Shown here in pieces: positions 29,516 through 38,433 of a stretch of 64,000 bases of DNA; positions within the stretch are counted from its first letter, which is position 1, and each line of letters starts with the position of its first letter. The notes beneath the pieces were generated by a model that was not told the DNA's origin, did no database searches, and saw only the letters and a list, made by a program, of their open reading frames with translations. The position numbers were made by a program, and so were the translations under genes. Source of the DNA: JAAYDS01 sp012729155 (lineage in GTDB: Bacteria > Chloroflexota > Anaerolineae > UBA1429). Location of the stretch: NCBI GenBank assembly GCA_036774405.1, contig DAIPBO010000020.1:1-64000 (forward strand), in the 5' to 3' direction.

Positions 29516-31225
29516 CTAGTCTGCGCGCCCCTGACGGGCCGCCCACCAACTATGGTCCATATCGGCAAAGACGTTGTCCACCTGCCACAGTTCGTGCGCA
29601 CGCTCAATCAGGGCCCGAGTCATGCCCTGTTCGAGGCCTGTGGCCAGCTCATCAAAGCGCGCCGCGTGAGCCTCAAAGCGCTCAATAGCGTACTCCTTGG
29701 CCTGCCCCGTAGTCACCAAGAAGGGCCAGTCGCTGGATTGCAGCAACAACAACTCTCGCGCCAGTTGGGCAAGCACCAAGCGCTCCTGGTCTGAAGGCGA
29801 GGGGTAGCGCGCCACAATGCTCTCCATGCGTCGCTCGGCCATGTGGATCGGCTCCCACATCCAGTGCGTATCGGGGTTGTCCCAGGTCCAGTGGGTGCCG
29901 CCAGCGCCCCACGAACCCTCGGGCAGCGTGATGACCTCGCCGCTGGCGTGGTCTGCCACAAACTCGGTCGCTGTGGTCAGTGCCACACGCTCGTCGGCGG
30001 CCAGGTGGCGCAGCACCTGTTTGATCCACTCAATGCCCTCAAACCACCAGTGCCCAAAGAGCTCGGTGTCATAGTGTGAGGACACGAGGCCAAACTCCCC
30101 CGTCTGATCGGCATAGCGACGCGCCTCTTCGGCCACCAATTCGGCAAAATGCGCCGCATGGCTGGCCACGCGCTCCAGAGCCAGGTCGGGGTCATAATAC
30201 GCTTTGTGCCCCAGGTCTACGCGCGGCCCGGTGACCCGCCAGTACTGCAAGCCAGACACCTCGTCCTTACGGTGAAACTCGCGGTAGGCTGCGTCGCCGG
30301 GGTAGCCCATATCAGCCGACCAGACCTGCATGCTGGTGCGATTGTTCCTCCCGATGACACAGACCGGCGGCACTGCAAGTGGCTCGCTGCCCTGGGCATA
30401 GTAGGCCTTGAAGGTGGTGCCTCGGCCCGTGGGCAGTTCGGCCTCAACATTGCCGGTGAGCACATAGCGGCGGCGGGCCACCTCATAGGCGCCCGGCAAC
30501 AGACCACCGCGGATGCCCGCGCTGCGGCCGCCCTCAATCGCGCTCGACTCGACAAAGAAAACCTTGATACCCTGGGCAGAAAGGAACTCTTCCAGCGCAG
30601 GTCGAACAATGCCGTCGCCAGCCAGATAGGCCGGGCGATAGGCACACTCTGGCAGCCAGATTGCCGTGGGCCGCCGCCCAAAGTGACGCTCATAGCTAGC
30701 GATCGCCGTCCTAAGCTGCGCATAGATGGATGCGTCACGCGACAGCAGCGGCAGATAGCCGTGCGTGGCCGCGCTGGTCGATATCTCGATGCGCCCTTCG
30801 TCTTGCAGCGCCTTGAAGGCGGCCACCACGTTGCGCCCATATACCTCGACGAACAAACTGCGCACACGCTCGTAGAAGCGCACATAAAAGGCCGCCAGGC
30901 GCGCCAGGTCGGCCTCGCCGGTCGATCTGGCGCGGGCCAGGTCTGCCTCAGCCGCCTCGAGCTCGTCTTCCAGGTAACGTTCGAAATGAGCCCAGATGTC
31001 GGGGTCTGCCAGCTGCTCGACGAGCACCGGCGTCAGGCTCACCGTCAGCCGAGTGCGCACCCCTTCGGCACGCAGCGCATAGAGCGCATCGAGCAATGGT
31101 ACATAGGTCTCAGCCAGCGCTTCGTGAATCCACTCTTCACCATGGGGCCACATGCCGGCTTTGCGGCAATAGGGCAGATGAGTATGCAACACCAGCGAAA
31201 AGGCCCCGACCGGTACGTTGGACAT
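29516..31225 (-). CDS. GH57-family 1,4-alpha-glucan branching enzyme
   Basis: A 569-residue GH57 protein with DUF1957-type features: N-terminal SLVLHTHLPYCRKAG, the nucleophile region AIWLPECAYRPAYLAG, the acid/base region SHYDTELFGHWWFEG, and a helical C-terminal domain (AGGTHWTWDNPDTHWMWEPI). Such enzymes introduce alpha-1,6 branches into glycogen-like glucans. AAGGA lies about 9 bases before the ATG. The gene is first in a minus-strand run with the regulator and aldo-keto reductase. No glycogen synthase gene is nearby. Confidence 0.88.
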   Translation of the reverse strand: MSNVPVGAFSLVLHTHLPYCRKAGMWPHGEEWIHEALAETYVPLLDALYALRAEGVRTRLTVSLTPVLVEQLADPDIWAHFERYLEDELEAAEADLARARSTGEADLARLAAFYVRFYERVRSLFVEVYGRNVVAAFKALQDEGRIEISTSAATHGYLPLLSRDASIYAQLRTAIASYERHFGRRPTAIWLPECAYRPAYLAGDGIVRPALEEFLSAQGIKVFFVESSAIEGGRSAGIRGGLLPGAYEVARRRYVLTGNVEAELPTGRGTTFKAYYAQGSEPLAVPPVCVIGRNNRTSMQVWSADMGYPGDAAYREFHRKDEVSGLQYWRVTGPRVDLGHKAYYDPDLALERVASHAAHFAELVAEEARRYADQTGEFGLVSSHYDTELFGHWWFEGIEWIKQVLRHLAADERVALTTATEFVADHASGEVITLPEGSWGAGGTHWTWDNPDTHWMWEPIHMAERRMESIVARYPSPSDQERLVLAQLARELLLLQSSDWPFLVTTGQAKEYAIERFEAHAARFDELATGLEQGMTRALIERAHELWQVDNVFADMDHSWWAARQGRAD

Positions 31226-31278
31226 GCGGCGTTATCCTTTCGGGTATGCTCGACGCCCGGCGTCTGTGGACTGCGCCT

Positions 31279-31308
31279 CTTTTACCACAGCGCGAGAGTG
31301 CACGTCAA
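31279..31308 (-). promoter_or_regulatory. Possible promoter for the GH57 gene
   Basis: TTGACG (31303-31308), an 18-base spacer and TAAAAG (31279-31284) on the minus strand, in the 159-base divergent gap between the GH57 gene and the dehydrogenase. The -10 is only partly matching. No convincing plus-strand promoter was recognised in the same gap. Confidence 0.35.
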
Positions 31309-31384
31309 GCAGAGTATATCCATCTGGCGTATCGCGGCCATGCGTTGTATGATGCTTGGCATCACGTCTCAGCGGAGGCACTGC

Positions 31385-32377
31385 ATGCGAACGATCGTCC
31401 ACACGGGCGCCACTCCCGATGCCCCCCTCACCATCGAACGGAGTGTGCTTGCTGTCCCCGGCATACAGCTCCACGTGCGCGGCCGTTGCCGCACACCCGA
31501 AGAGGTGCTGGCAGCCGTCAAGGATGCCGACATCGCCCTGTGTTCTGGTGAGCCCTATACAGAGGCCGTCTTTGCCGGTGCACCGCAGCTGCTCGCTGTG
31601 ATTCGGTATGGTATCGGCGTCGATACGATCGACCTCGAAGCGGCCACGCGCCATGGTGTCATGGCGGTCAACTTTCCCGACTTTTGCATCCGTGAAGTGG
31701 CTAACCATGCACTCGCTCTGCTGCTCACTTGCGCTCGACGTGTGCTGCAGCACGATCGTGCCATTCGCACCGAGGGCTGGGCGGCCACAAGGCGCTACCG
31801 CAGCCAGGTGGGAACCATCCACGATGAGACGTTGGGGTTGATCGCCTTTGGTCATATCGCCCAAGCGCTAGCGGTACGCGCCAAAGCCATGGAAATGCGC
31901 CTCCTGGCCTACGACCCCTATGTCACTGATGACCTGCTGGCGCAATATGGCGTAGAGCGAGCCAACAGCCTGACCGAGCTTGCTGCAGCCTCAGACTATG
32001 TCTCCTGTCATCTGCCGCTAGGCCCCAAGACGCGCGGCATGATCGACCGCAGCTTTTTCCAGGCCATGAAGCCCAGCGCCTACTTTATCAACACCAGTCG
32101 CGGGGCCGTGGTGGCTGAGGGCGACCTGGTGGCAGCCCTCCAGGCCGGCGAGATGGCCGGAGCGGGGCTCGATGTATTCGAGTCGGAGCCCATCGAACCC
32201 GACCACCCCTTCTGCGCCATGGACAATGTGGTGCTGACGCCACATTGCGCCTCCTTTGCCGACCGCACCTTTGACGCCCTTTACCGCCGTGTGGGCGAGG
32301 CTGCGCTGGCCATCGCCCATGGCGGCGTTCCCGCGTTTGTGGCTAATCCTGAGGTGCTGCCACACCGACGACGCTGA
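31385..32377 (+). CDS. D-isomer-specific 2-hydroxyacid dehydrogenase family protein
   Basis: A 330-residue NAD-dependent dehydrogenase of the phosphoglycerate dehydrogenase/CtBP type. The nucleotide-binding loop reads GLIAFGHIAQAL, so the canonical GxGxxG is altered to A-x-G-x-x-A. Catalytic Arg is in FINTSRGAVV, Glu in LDVFESEP and His in LTPHCAS. GGAGG lies 6 bases before the ATG, which fixes the start; an open frame running far upstream is not coding. Substrate is unknown. It is divergent from GH57 and 46 bases before recD2. Confidence 0.85.
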   Translation: MRTIVHTGATPDAPLTIERSVLAVPGIQLHVRGRCRTPEEVLAAVKDADIALCSGEPYTEAVFAGAPQLLAVIRYGIGVDTIDLEAATRHGVMAVNFPDFCIREVANHALALLLTCARRVLQHDRAIRTEGWAATRRYRSQVGTIHDETLGLIAFGHIAQALAVRAKAMEMRLLAYDPYVTDDLLAQYGVERANSLTELAAASDYVSCHLPLGPKTRGMIDRSFFQAMKPSAYFINTSRGAVVAEGDLVAALQAGEMAGAGLDVFESEPIEPDHPFCAMDNVVLTPHCASFADRTFDALYRRVGEAALAIAHGGVPAFVANPEVLPHRRR

Positions 32378-32423
32378 GGCTAGCATTCAGCCGCCACAGC
32401 GCACCGAGCAAGAGGAAACCGAG

Positions 32424-34691
32424 GTGCCCAACGCCAGTTCTCAGCCCACCCAGGCGCCGCTGATACCCGATCTCGGCCGGGTTGCGGGCCGCTTTGCAGT
32501 GGTCCGTGTGACCTTTCACAACCCAGAGACGGGCTATGCCGTTCTGGTGCTCACACCAGCCGACGATCCGCAAGGCGCAGAGATGGTGGCCGTGGGCACC
32601 TTTGGCTCGCCAGCCGAAGGCGCTGTGTTCGACATCGAGGGCGAGTGGCGGCAAGACCCGCGCTATGGCCGCCAGGTCAGAGTTGCGGCAGCCACGCCGG
32701 CCATGCCCACCAGTCTGGTGGCCATAGCGCGCTATCTGGCGGGCGCCTCGATCAGCGGGCTGGGCCCCGTGCACGCCCAGCGCCTAGTGGAGCATTTCGG
32801 CGCCGACACCCTCAAGGTGCTCGATGAAGGCGGCAAGCGCCTGCAAGAGGTGCCCGGGATCGGCAGGGTGCGGGCCCGGCAGATACGACAGAGCTGGGAG
32901 CGTCTCCGCGGCTCGCATGCGATGATGGTGTCGCTCCAAGGCGTGGCCGGGCTGACGGCGCGTCAGGCCAACGCCGTGGTGCAAGAGCTGGGGCCACAAG
33001 CCTGGCAGGTGGTCTCGCAGAACCCCTACGCACTGGCCGATATCGTCCGAGGCTTTGGTTTCAAAACATGTGATCGTGTCGCCAGCCAACTCGGAATCGC
33101 GGCAGACTCGCCCTTTCGCCTGCAAGCAGCGCTGCTCCATCAACTGCGCGAGGAGCTGAATGCGGGGCACACCCGTACGAGCAGGCAGCAACTGCTCGAG
33201 GCCACCGCCGTGTTGGCGCAGACGGATCTCAGCGGGCTAACGGCCCAGCTCGATGGACTGGCCGCGGCGGGGCGTGTCTCGGCCGAGCCCTCTCTCGAAG
33301 GCGAACCCCTGTATGCCCTACCACAGGTGCAGCAAGCCGAGCAGCGCATCGCCGAGCGTCTGCGCTGGCTGCTGCAACAACCACCTGCACGCCGTCTGGG
33401 GCTTGATGCACAAGCGGCGTGGGCGCTGGTAGATCGCCATGGGCGGAGCTTGACCGACGAGCAGCGCGACGCTGTGGTGGCGCTGTTGTGCGGCGCACGG
33501 CTCGTCGTCCTCACCGGTGGACCGGGCACCGGCAAGACCACGACCATGCGCACGCTGCTCGCCTGTATCGAGAGCCTGAGCATCTCAACCGCGCTGTGCG
33601 CCACCACGGGCCGTGCGGCGCAGCAGCTGGCTGCCTCTACCAGTCGCACCGCGGCCACTGTGCACCGTCACCTGCGCATCGGCGGGGCCGATAGCCGAAG
33701 CGCTCCCGAGCAAGTGCAGGAGCAGGTGCTGGTCATCGACGAGTCCTCGATGATTGACCTGTGGCTGATGGACGAGATCACTCGCCGTCTGGGGCCCGAT
33801 ACGCACCTCTTTCTGGTGGGCGATGTCGATCAGTTGCCCTCGGTTGGCCCTGGGGCCATTCTGCAAGACCTGATCGCCGCTTACGAGCATGGCGCCCACC
33901 CCCTTGCAAAGGTTGTGCGATTGACACGTATCTTTCGCCAAGAGGCGGGCGCCGAAAGCATGATCGTGGCCAACTGTCACCGCGTGCGAGTGGGTGAGCG
34001 GCCCGTGCGCGAGGTGCCGCCAACCTCGGACTATTTCGAGATGCACCGCGAAATCCCGCTCGAGGCCAGAGAGCTGGCGGTAGAGCTGGCCACGCAGCGG
34101 TTACCACGCTATCTGGGCGTGCCCCCCAGCGAGGTGCAGGTGCTGACGCCCATGCACGGTGGCGAGGCAGGCGTGCGCACCCTCAACGAGGCGCTGCAGC
34201 AGGCGCTCAACCCTCCTCGTAGCGACCGCGCCGAACTGGCCCTGGTGCGAGGACCGCGCAGTAGCGAGACACGGCGCACCTTGCGCGTGGGCGACAAGGT
34301 GCGCCAGATGCGCAATGATTATGCCAAGCAGGTGTATAATGGTGATCTAGGTGAGATCGTCACCATCGAGCGGTCAGCGCGCGAGCTTGCTGTGCGCTTT
34401 GACCAGGGAGTGGCCGTCTATAGCTTTGACGAGGTGGACGATCTCAGTCATGCTTGGGCAATGACGATACACTCGGCGCAGGGCTCGCAGTGGCCGGCCA
34501 TCGTGGTGGTCATGCTGACGAACCACTATGTGATGCTCGAACGCAATATTCTCTATACTGCCCTTTCGCGAGCCCAGCGGTTGGCTGTGGTCATCACCCA
34601 AGAGCGCGCCCTGCGCATCGCCGTGAAGAACGCGCGCTCTGTGGAACGCCGCACCGGCCTGCGGCACTATCTGACGGAATCGGACCGATAG
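32424..34691 (+). CDS. recD2: ATP-dependent 5'-3' DNA helicase RecD2
   Basis: A 755-residue SF1B helicase. The N-terminal region (about 15-320) has an OB-like fold and helix-hairpin-helix repeats (LQEVPGIGRVRARQI, GLTARQANAVVQEL, FGFKTCDRVASQLGI) typical of RecD2. The motor follows with Walker A LTGGPGTGKTTTMRTL, Walker B VLVIDESSMIDLWLM, LVGDVDQLPSVGPGA and the C-terminal MTIHSAQGSQWPAIVVV. Start GTG 32424 with GAGG 8 bases upstream; the protein begins VPNASSQPTQAP. The family is associated with replication fork and mismatch-repair-linked maintenance where RecBCD is absent. Confidence 0.95.
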   Translation: MPNASSQPTQAPLIPDLGRVAGRFAVVRVTFHNPETGYAVLVLTPADDPQGAEMVAVGTFGSPAEGAVFDIEGEWRQDPRYGRQVRVAAATPAMPTSLVAIARYLAGASISGLGPVHAQRLVEHFGADTLKVLDEGGKRLQEVPGIGRVRARQIRQSWERLRGSHAMMVSLQGVAGLTARQANAVVQELGPQAWQVVSQNPYALADIVRGFGFKTCDRVASQLGIAADSPFRLQAALLHQLREELNAGHTRTSRQQLLEATAVLAQTDLSGLTAQLDGLAAAGRVSAEPSLEGEPLYALPQVQQAEQRIAERLRWLLQQPPARRLGLDAQAAWALVDRHGRSLTDEQRDAVVALLCGARLVVLTGGPGTGKTTTMRTLLACIESLSISTALCATTGRAAQQLAASTSRTAATVHRHLRIGGADSRSAPEQVQEQVLVIDESSMIDLWLMDEITRRLGPDTHLFLVGDVDQLPSVGPGAILQDLIAAYEHGAHPLAKVVRLTRIFRQEAGAESMIVANCHRVRVGERPVREVPPTSDYFEMHREIPLEARELAVELATQRLPRYLGVPPSEVQVLTPMHGGEAGVRTLNEALQQALNPPRSDRAELALVRGPRSSETRRTLRVGDKVRQMRNDYAKQVYNGDLGEIVTIERSARELAVRFDQGVAVYSFDEVDDLSHAWAMTIHSAQGSQWPAIVVVMLTNHYVMLERNILYTALSRAQRLAVVITQERALRIAVKNARSVERRTGLRHYLTESDR

Positions 34692-34740
34692 ATGAGCATC
34701 TTTTGACCGGCAGACGGGTTATCGTGAGCGCAATCTGCTG

Positions 34741-35376
34741 ATGGAGTGGCTACGTATGATCATGCGAATCGTGGCTGTGCTGTTAGGGGCCTATCTCTTG
34801 GGCGCTCTGCCGGTGGGCTATCTCATCGTCAAATGGACCAAAGGGGTAGAACTGACCCGCCTGGGCAGTGGCCACACTGGTGGCACCAACGCTTTGCGCG
34901 TCGCGGGGGCGCTGGCGGGCGGCCTGACGGTGGTCTTTGACTTTGCCAAGGGGCTGGCCGCCGTGGTCTTGGCCGAGCGCTATGCGGCGGGCGTGCCAGG
35001 CGAGGCCTGGGTACTCTCTCTGGCCGGGTTGCTGACTGTGGTGGGGCACAACTATTCGGTTTTCCTCAAGTTCAACGGCGGCGTTGGCACCATGACGAGC
35101 CTGGGCGCTGGCGTTGCCCTGATGTTCAGCGGCACGCTGGCAGCCTGGGGCCTTGGATTTGCCCTCATCATCCTCACACGCTATGCCTCGTTGGGCTCGC
35201 TCTCTATCGCGGCTGCGCTGCCGGTCGCCTGCCTCATCGGCGCGGCGGTGGGCGCCTGGCCCTACCAGTACCTCGCCTTTGCCGTGGGCGCCGGTGTGCT
35301 ATCGATCTATGCCTTGCGCGCCAACATCGCACGGCTGCTTCGCGGCACCGAGCGCAAGGTGGGCCAACGCGCCTAG
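34741..35376 (+). CDS. plsY: Glycerol-3-phosphate acyltransferase PlsY
   Basis: An integral membrane acyltransferase using acyl-phosphate to make lysophosphatidic acid. The 211-residue protein has GAYLLGALPVGYLI, the motif GSGHTGGTNALRV (motif 1, with N and T variants), LTVVGHNYSVFLKFNGGVG (motif 2, His) and several hydrophobic helices. An in-frame ATG at 34756, with GGAG 9 bases upstream, may be the true start. No plsX is nearby. Confidence 0.88.
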   Translation: MEWLRMIMRIVAVLLGAYLLGALPVGYLIVKWTKGVELTRLGSGHTGGTNALRVAGALAGGLTVVFDFAKGLAAVVLAERYAAGVPGEAWVLSLAGLLTVVGHNYSVFLKFNGGVGTMTSLGAGVALMFSGTLAAWGLGFALIILTRYASLGSLSIAAALPVACLIGAAVGAWPYQYLAFAVGAGVLSIYALRANIARLLRGTERKVGQRA

Positions 35377-35428
35377 AGCTGCTTTCATCTCTTCTCTGGT
35401 CATCTGCCCTCGTGGCATCATGGCAGAA

Positions 35429-35457
35429 TTGGCGCATCCCCCCGGCTGGCCTATAAT
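35429..35457 (+). promoter_or_regulatory. Promoter for pyruvate phosphate dikinase gene
   Basis: TTGGCG (35429-35434), 17-base spacer and a consensus TATAAT (35452-35457), with a leader of about 80 bases to the ppdK ATG. Confidence 0.7.
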
Positions 35458-35543
35458 GGGGTGGTTTGTCGCCCAACCCGCGACCCCCAAACCACGCAAC
35501 CATCCATTGGTAAGCTATAACAGTCCCCAGGAGGGATGGCGGT

Positions 35544-38210
35544 ATGTCCAGTAAATGGGTCTATCTTTTCCACGAAGGCGATCGGTCGATGCGCGAGCTA
35601 CTCGGCGGTAAAGGCGCTGGCCTTGCCGAGATGACCAACGCCGGCTTGCCCGTGCCACCAGGCTTTACCTGCACGACAGAGGCGTGCCTGGCCTTTTTTG
35701 CGGCTGGCCGTCAGTTCCCCGAGGGCATGTGGGATCAGGTCGTTACAGCGATGCGCGCTACCGAACAAGAGACCGGCAAGGCCTTTGGAGATGCCAAGAA
35801 CCCGCTGCTGGTATCGGTGCGCTCGGGTGCGCGCGTATCGATGCCCGGTATGATGGACACGGTGCTCAACATCGGCCTCAATGCCGAGACGCTCAAGGGC
35901 CTGGCGGAGCTTTCGGGCAACGAGCGCTTTGCTTATGACTCGTATCGCCGCCTGATCTCGATGTTCGGGCGCATCGTCAAGGGCATCAAAGGCGAGCTCT
36001 TTGAGATGGTGTTGGACCGCTTCAAAGCCCAGACCAAGGGCGGGCGCGATACCGACCTCACCATCGACATGCTCAAAGAGATCGTGGCCGAGTACAAGAC
36101 CCTCTATCGCAACCAGCTTGGCGAAGAGTTCCCCGAGGACGTTTGGGAGCAGCTGCGACAGGCCATCACAGCCGTGTTCGATTCGTGGTTTGGCCCCAAC
36201 GCCGCCACCTATCGTCGCTTCCATGGGATTTCTGATGACTGGGGCACGGCCGTCAACGTGTGCACCATGGTCTTTGGTAACATGGGCGATGACTCGGGCA
36301 CCGGCGTGGCCTTTACCCGCAACCCCAACACCGGCGAGCCGCAGCTCTATGGCGAGTACCTTACGAACGCTCAGGGCGAAGACGTGGTGGCCGGTATCCG
36401 CACCCCCATGCCCATCGCCGAGCTCGAGCGAGTCAACCCCGAGATCTATGCCGAGTTTCTGCGTCTGGGCACAATGCTCGAGGGCCACTATCGCGACATG
36501 CAGGACCTGGAGCTGACTGTCGAGCGCGGCAAGCTCTGGATGCTGCAGACGCGTAGCGGCAAGCGCACCGCTCGCGCCGCCGTCAAGATCGCGGTCGATC
36601 AGGTGAGCGAGGGCCTCATCACCAAAGAAGAGGCCGTCATGCGCGTCACGCCCGAACAGGTGGACGCCCTGGTGCACCCCGTGTTCGACGACAAGGCCAA
36701 GAAGGTCGCACAAGAGCGTGGTGACCTGCTCACTCACGGCCTGAACGCCTCGCCTGGCGCTGCCACCGGCGTTGCCATTTTCGACTCGGCGCGTGCCGAA
36801 GAGGCCGCCAAGACAGGGCAGGCCATCATCCTGGTGCGCCCCGAGACGTCGCCCGACGACGTGGGCGGCATGCTCAGCTCAAAGGGTGTGCTCACGCAGC
36901 ATGGTGGCGCCACGTCGCACGCTGCAGTGGTGGCTCGTTCGAACAACCTGCCCTGCGTGGTAGGTTGCGAGGATATCGGCGTCAATGTCGAGCGTCGGCA
37001 GTTCACCATCGGCAATCGCACCATCCGTGAGGGTGACACCCTGTCGATCGATGGCTTTACCGGCGAGGTCTTTGCTGGCACCATCACCACGATGGATGCT
37101 GACCTCTCGCGCGAGAAGGAACTGGCCACGCTCCTCGCCTGGTCCGACGAGATCCGCCAGCTGGGCATCTACACCAACGCCGACTACCCGCGTGATGCCA
37201 GAGTGGCGCGCTCGTTTGGTGCCCAGGGCATCGGCCTCTGCCGTACCGAGCACATGTTCTTTGAGGAGAGCCGCCGCCCGGCAGTGGTGGGCATGATCAT
37301 GGCGCGCACTGATGACGAACGCGCCAAGTACCTGGGGGAGCTGTTGCCCTTCCAGCGTGAAGACTTTGAGGGCATCTTTGAGGCCATGGACGGCCTGCCA
37401 ACCATCATACGCCTGATCGACCCGCCTATGCACGAGTTCTTGCCCAGCCGCGAGAGCCTGATCGAAGAGGTCACCACGCTGCGCTGCACCGGAGAGAACC
37501 CCGAGTTGCTGGCCGAGAAAGAAGAGATGCTGACGCTGGTCAACTCTCTCCATGAGATCAACCCCATGATGGGTCTCCGCGGCTGCCGTGTCGGCCTTAC
37601 CATGAAGGGTGTGACCGAGATGCAGGTGCAGGCGATCTTTGAGGCAGCCTGCCGCCAGGCCAAGAAGGGCATCGACGTGCATGTCGAAGTGATGATCCCG
37701 CTGGTGACTCATGTGAATGAGCTCAAGGCCGAAGTCACTACGCTGCGCAAAGTGGCCGAAGAGGTCATGGGGCGCGAGGGCATGCAGGTCGACCACAAGT
37801 TCGGCACGATGATCGAGACGCCGCGTGGCGCCATCACCGCCGGCGAGCTGGCCGAGTATGCCGAGTTCTTTAGCTTTGGCACCAACGACCTCACCCAGAT
37901 GTCCTTTGGATTTTCACGTGACGACGCCGAGGGCAAGTTCCTCAAGACCTATGTCGAGCATGGCATCTTGCCGAAAAACCCGTTCCAGTCGCTAGACCAG
38001 GGCGGCGTGGGCAAGCTGATGGCCATGGCCGTCCAGGCCGGCAAAGAGGCCCGCCCCGACATCGAGCTCGGCATCTGCGGCGAGCACGGCGGCGACGCCG
38101 ACTCGATCGACTTTTGCCACCGCGTTGGCCTCAAGTATGTGAGCTGCTCTCCCTACCGCGTCCCCGTGGCACGGCTGGCAGCGGCCCAGGCCGCTTTGCG
38201 CAACCGCTAG
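35544..38210 (+). CDS. ppdK: Pyruvate, phosphate dikinase
   Basis: Interconverts pyruvate, ATP and phosphate with phosphoenolpyruvate, AMP and pyrophosphate. The 888-residue protein has the usual PPDK length and three-domain plan. The N-terminal nucleotide-grasp domain contains GGKGAGLAEMTNAGLPVPPG. The central swivelling domain has the phospho-His in LTQHGGATSHAAVVA. The C-terminal PEP/pyruvate barrel has GLCRTEHMFF, a SFGTNDLTQM segment and the CGEHGGD proton-donor region. GGAGGG is 7-8 bases upstream of the ATG. It has its own promoter and a strong hairpin after the stop, so it is probably monocistronic. Confidence 0.97.
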   Translation: MSSKWVYLFHEGDRSMRELLGGKGAGLAEMTNAGLPVPPGFTCTTEACLAFFAAGRQFPEGMWDQVVTAMRATEQETGKAFGDAKNPLLVSVRSGARVSMPGMMDTVLNIGLNAETLKGLAELSGNERFAYDSYRRLISMFGRIVKGIKGELFEMVLDRFKAQTKGGRDTDLTIDMLKEIVAEYKTLYRNQLGEEFPEDVWEQLRQAITAVFDSWFGPNAATYRRFHGISDDWGTAVNVCTMVFGNMGDDSGTGVAFTRNPNTGEPQLYGEYLTNAQGEDVVAGIRTPMPIAELERVNPEIYAEFLRLGTMLEGHYRDMQDLELTVERGKLWMLQTRSGKRTARAAVKIAVDQVSEGLITKEEAVMRVTPEQVDALVHPVFDDKAKKVAQERGDLLTHGLNASPGAATGVAIFDSARAEEAAKTGQAIILVRPETSPDDVGGMLSSKGVLTQHGGATSHAAVVARSNNLPCVVGCEDIGVNVERRQFTIGNRTIREGDTLSIDGFTGEVFAGTITTMDADLSREKELATLLAWSDEIRQLGIYTNADYPRDARVARSFGAQGIGLCRTEHMFFEESRRPAVVGMIMARTDDERAKYLGELLPFQREDFEGIFEAMDGLPTIIRLIDPPMHEFLPSRESLIEEVTTLRCTGENPELLAEKEEMLTLVNSLHEINPMMGLRGCRVGLTMKGVTEMQVQAIFEAACRQAKKGIDVHVEVMIPLVTHVNELKAEVTTLRKVAEEVMGREGMQVDHKFGTMIETPRGAITAGELAEYAEFFSFGTNDLTQMSFGFSRDDAEGKFLKTYVEHGILPKNPFQSLDQGGVGKLMAMAVQAGKEARPDIELGICGEHGGDADSIDFCHRVGLKYVSCSPYRVPVARLAAAQAALRNR

Positions 38211-38226
38211 CCCTGTGATCTTACAG

Positions 38227-38256
38227 CGCGAGCCGCCGGATATCCGGCGGCTCGCG
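38227..38256 (+). terminator. Perfect 13-bp hairpin after ppdK
   Basis: A 30-base palindrome (CGCGAGCCGCCGG, 4-base loop, CCGGCGGCTCGCG) begins 17 bases after the ppdK stop. It is followed by TCATTTAC rather than a pure T-run. Its strength and place suggest transcription termination. Confidence 0.65.
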
Positions 38257-38330
38257 TCATTTACACCATCAGCACTCGAGATCGAGATCGCTCAAGTATT
38301 GCCGCATATAGTGCAGCAGAACATACCCTG

Positions 38331-38359
38331 TTGCAGACAACAGTAAACATGCCTATAAT
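38331..38359 (+). promoter_or_regulatory. Promoter for the radical SAM peptide-maturation locus
   Basis: TTGCAG (38331-38336), 17-base spacer and a consensus TATAAT (38354-38359), about 75 bases before the radical SAM start. The 38257-38433 region is noticeably more AT-rich than its surroundings. Confidence 0.7.
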
Positions 38360-38433
38360 GCTGGCAAGCGTTGTGCCCAATATGATCGAGCGCCGTTCCC
38401 TCTTGTATTGTATAGCGACACTGTCAGAGGAAA

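Noticed and set aside
30149..31384. Long in-frame extension upstream of the 2-hydroxyacid dehydrogenase
   Set aside because: It overlaps the GH57 gene on the other strand; the family N-terminus and GGAGG ribosome-binding site place the start at 31385.
35598..36737. 379-codon open frame opposite ppdK
   Set aside because: Shadow of a conserved gene; composition is His/Leu-rich as expected from reading the complementary third positions, and there is no supporting promoter or family.
38211..38433. Small-RNA gene or riboswitch in the ppdK-radical SAM gap
   Set aside because: The ppdK hairpin and a sigma-70 promoter account for the region; no further conserved-looking structure was recognised.
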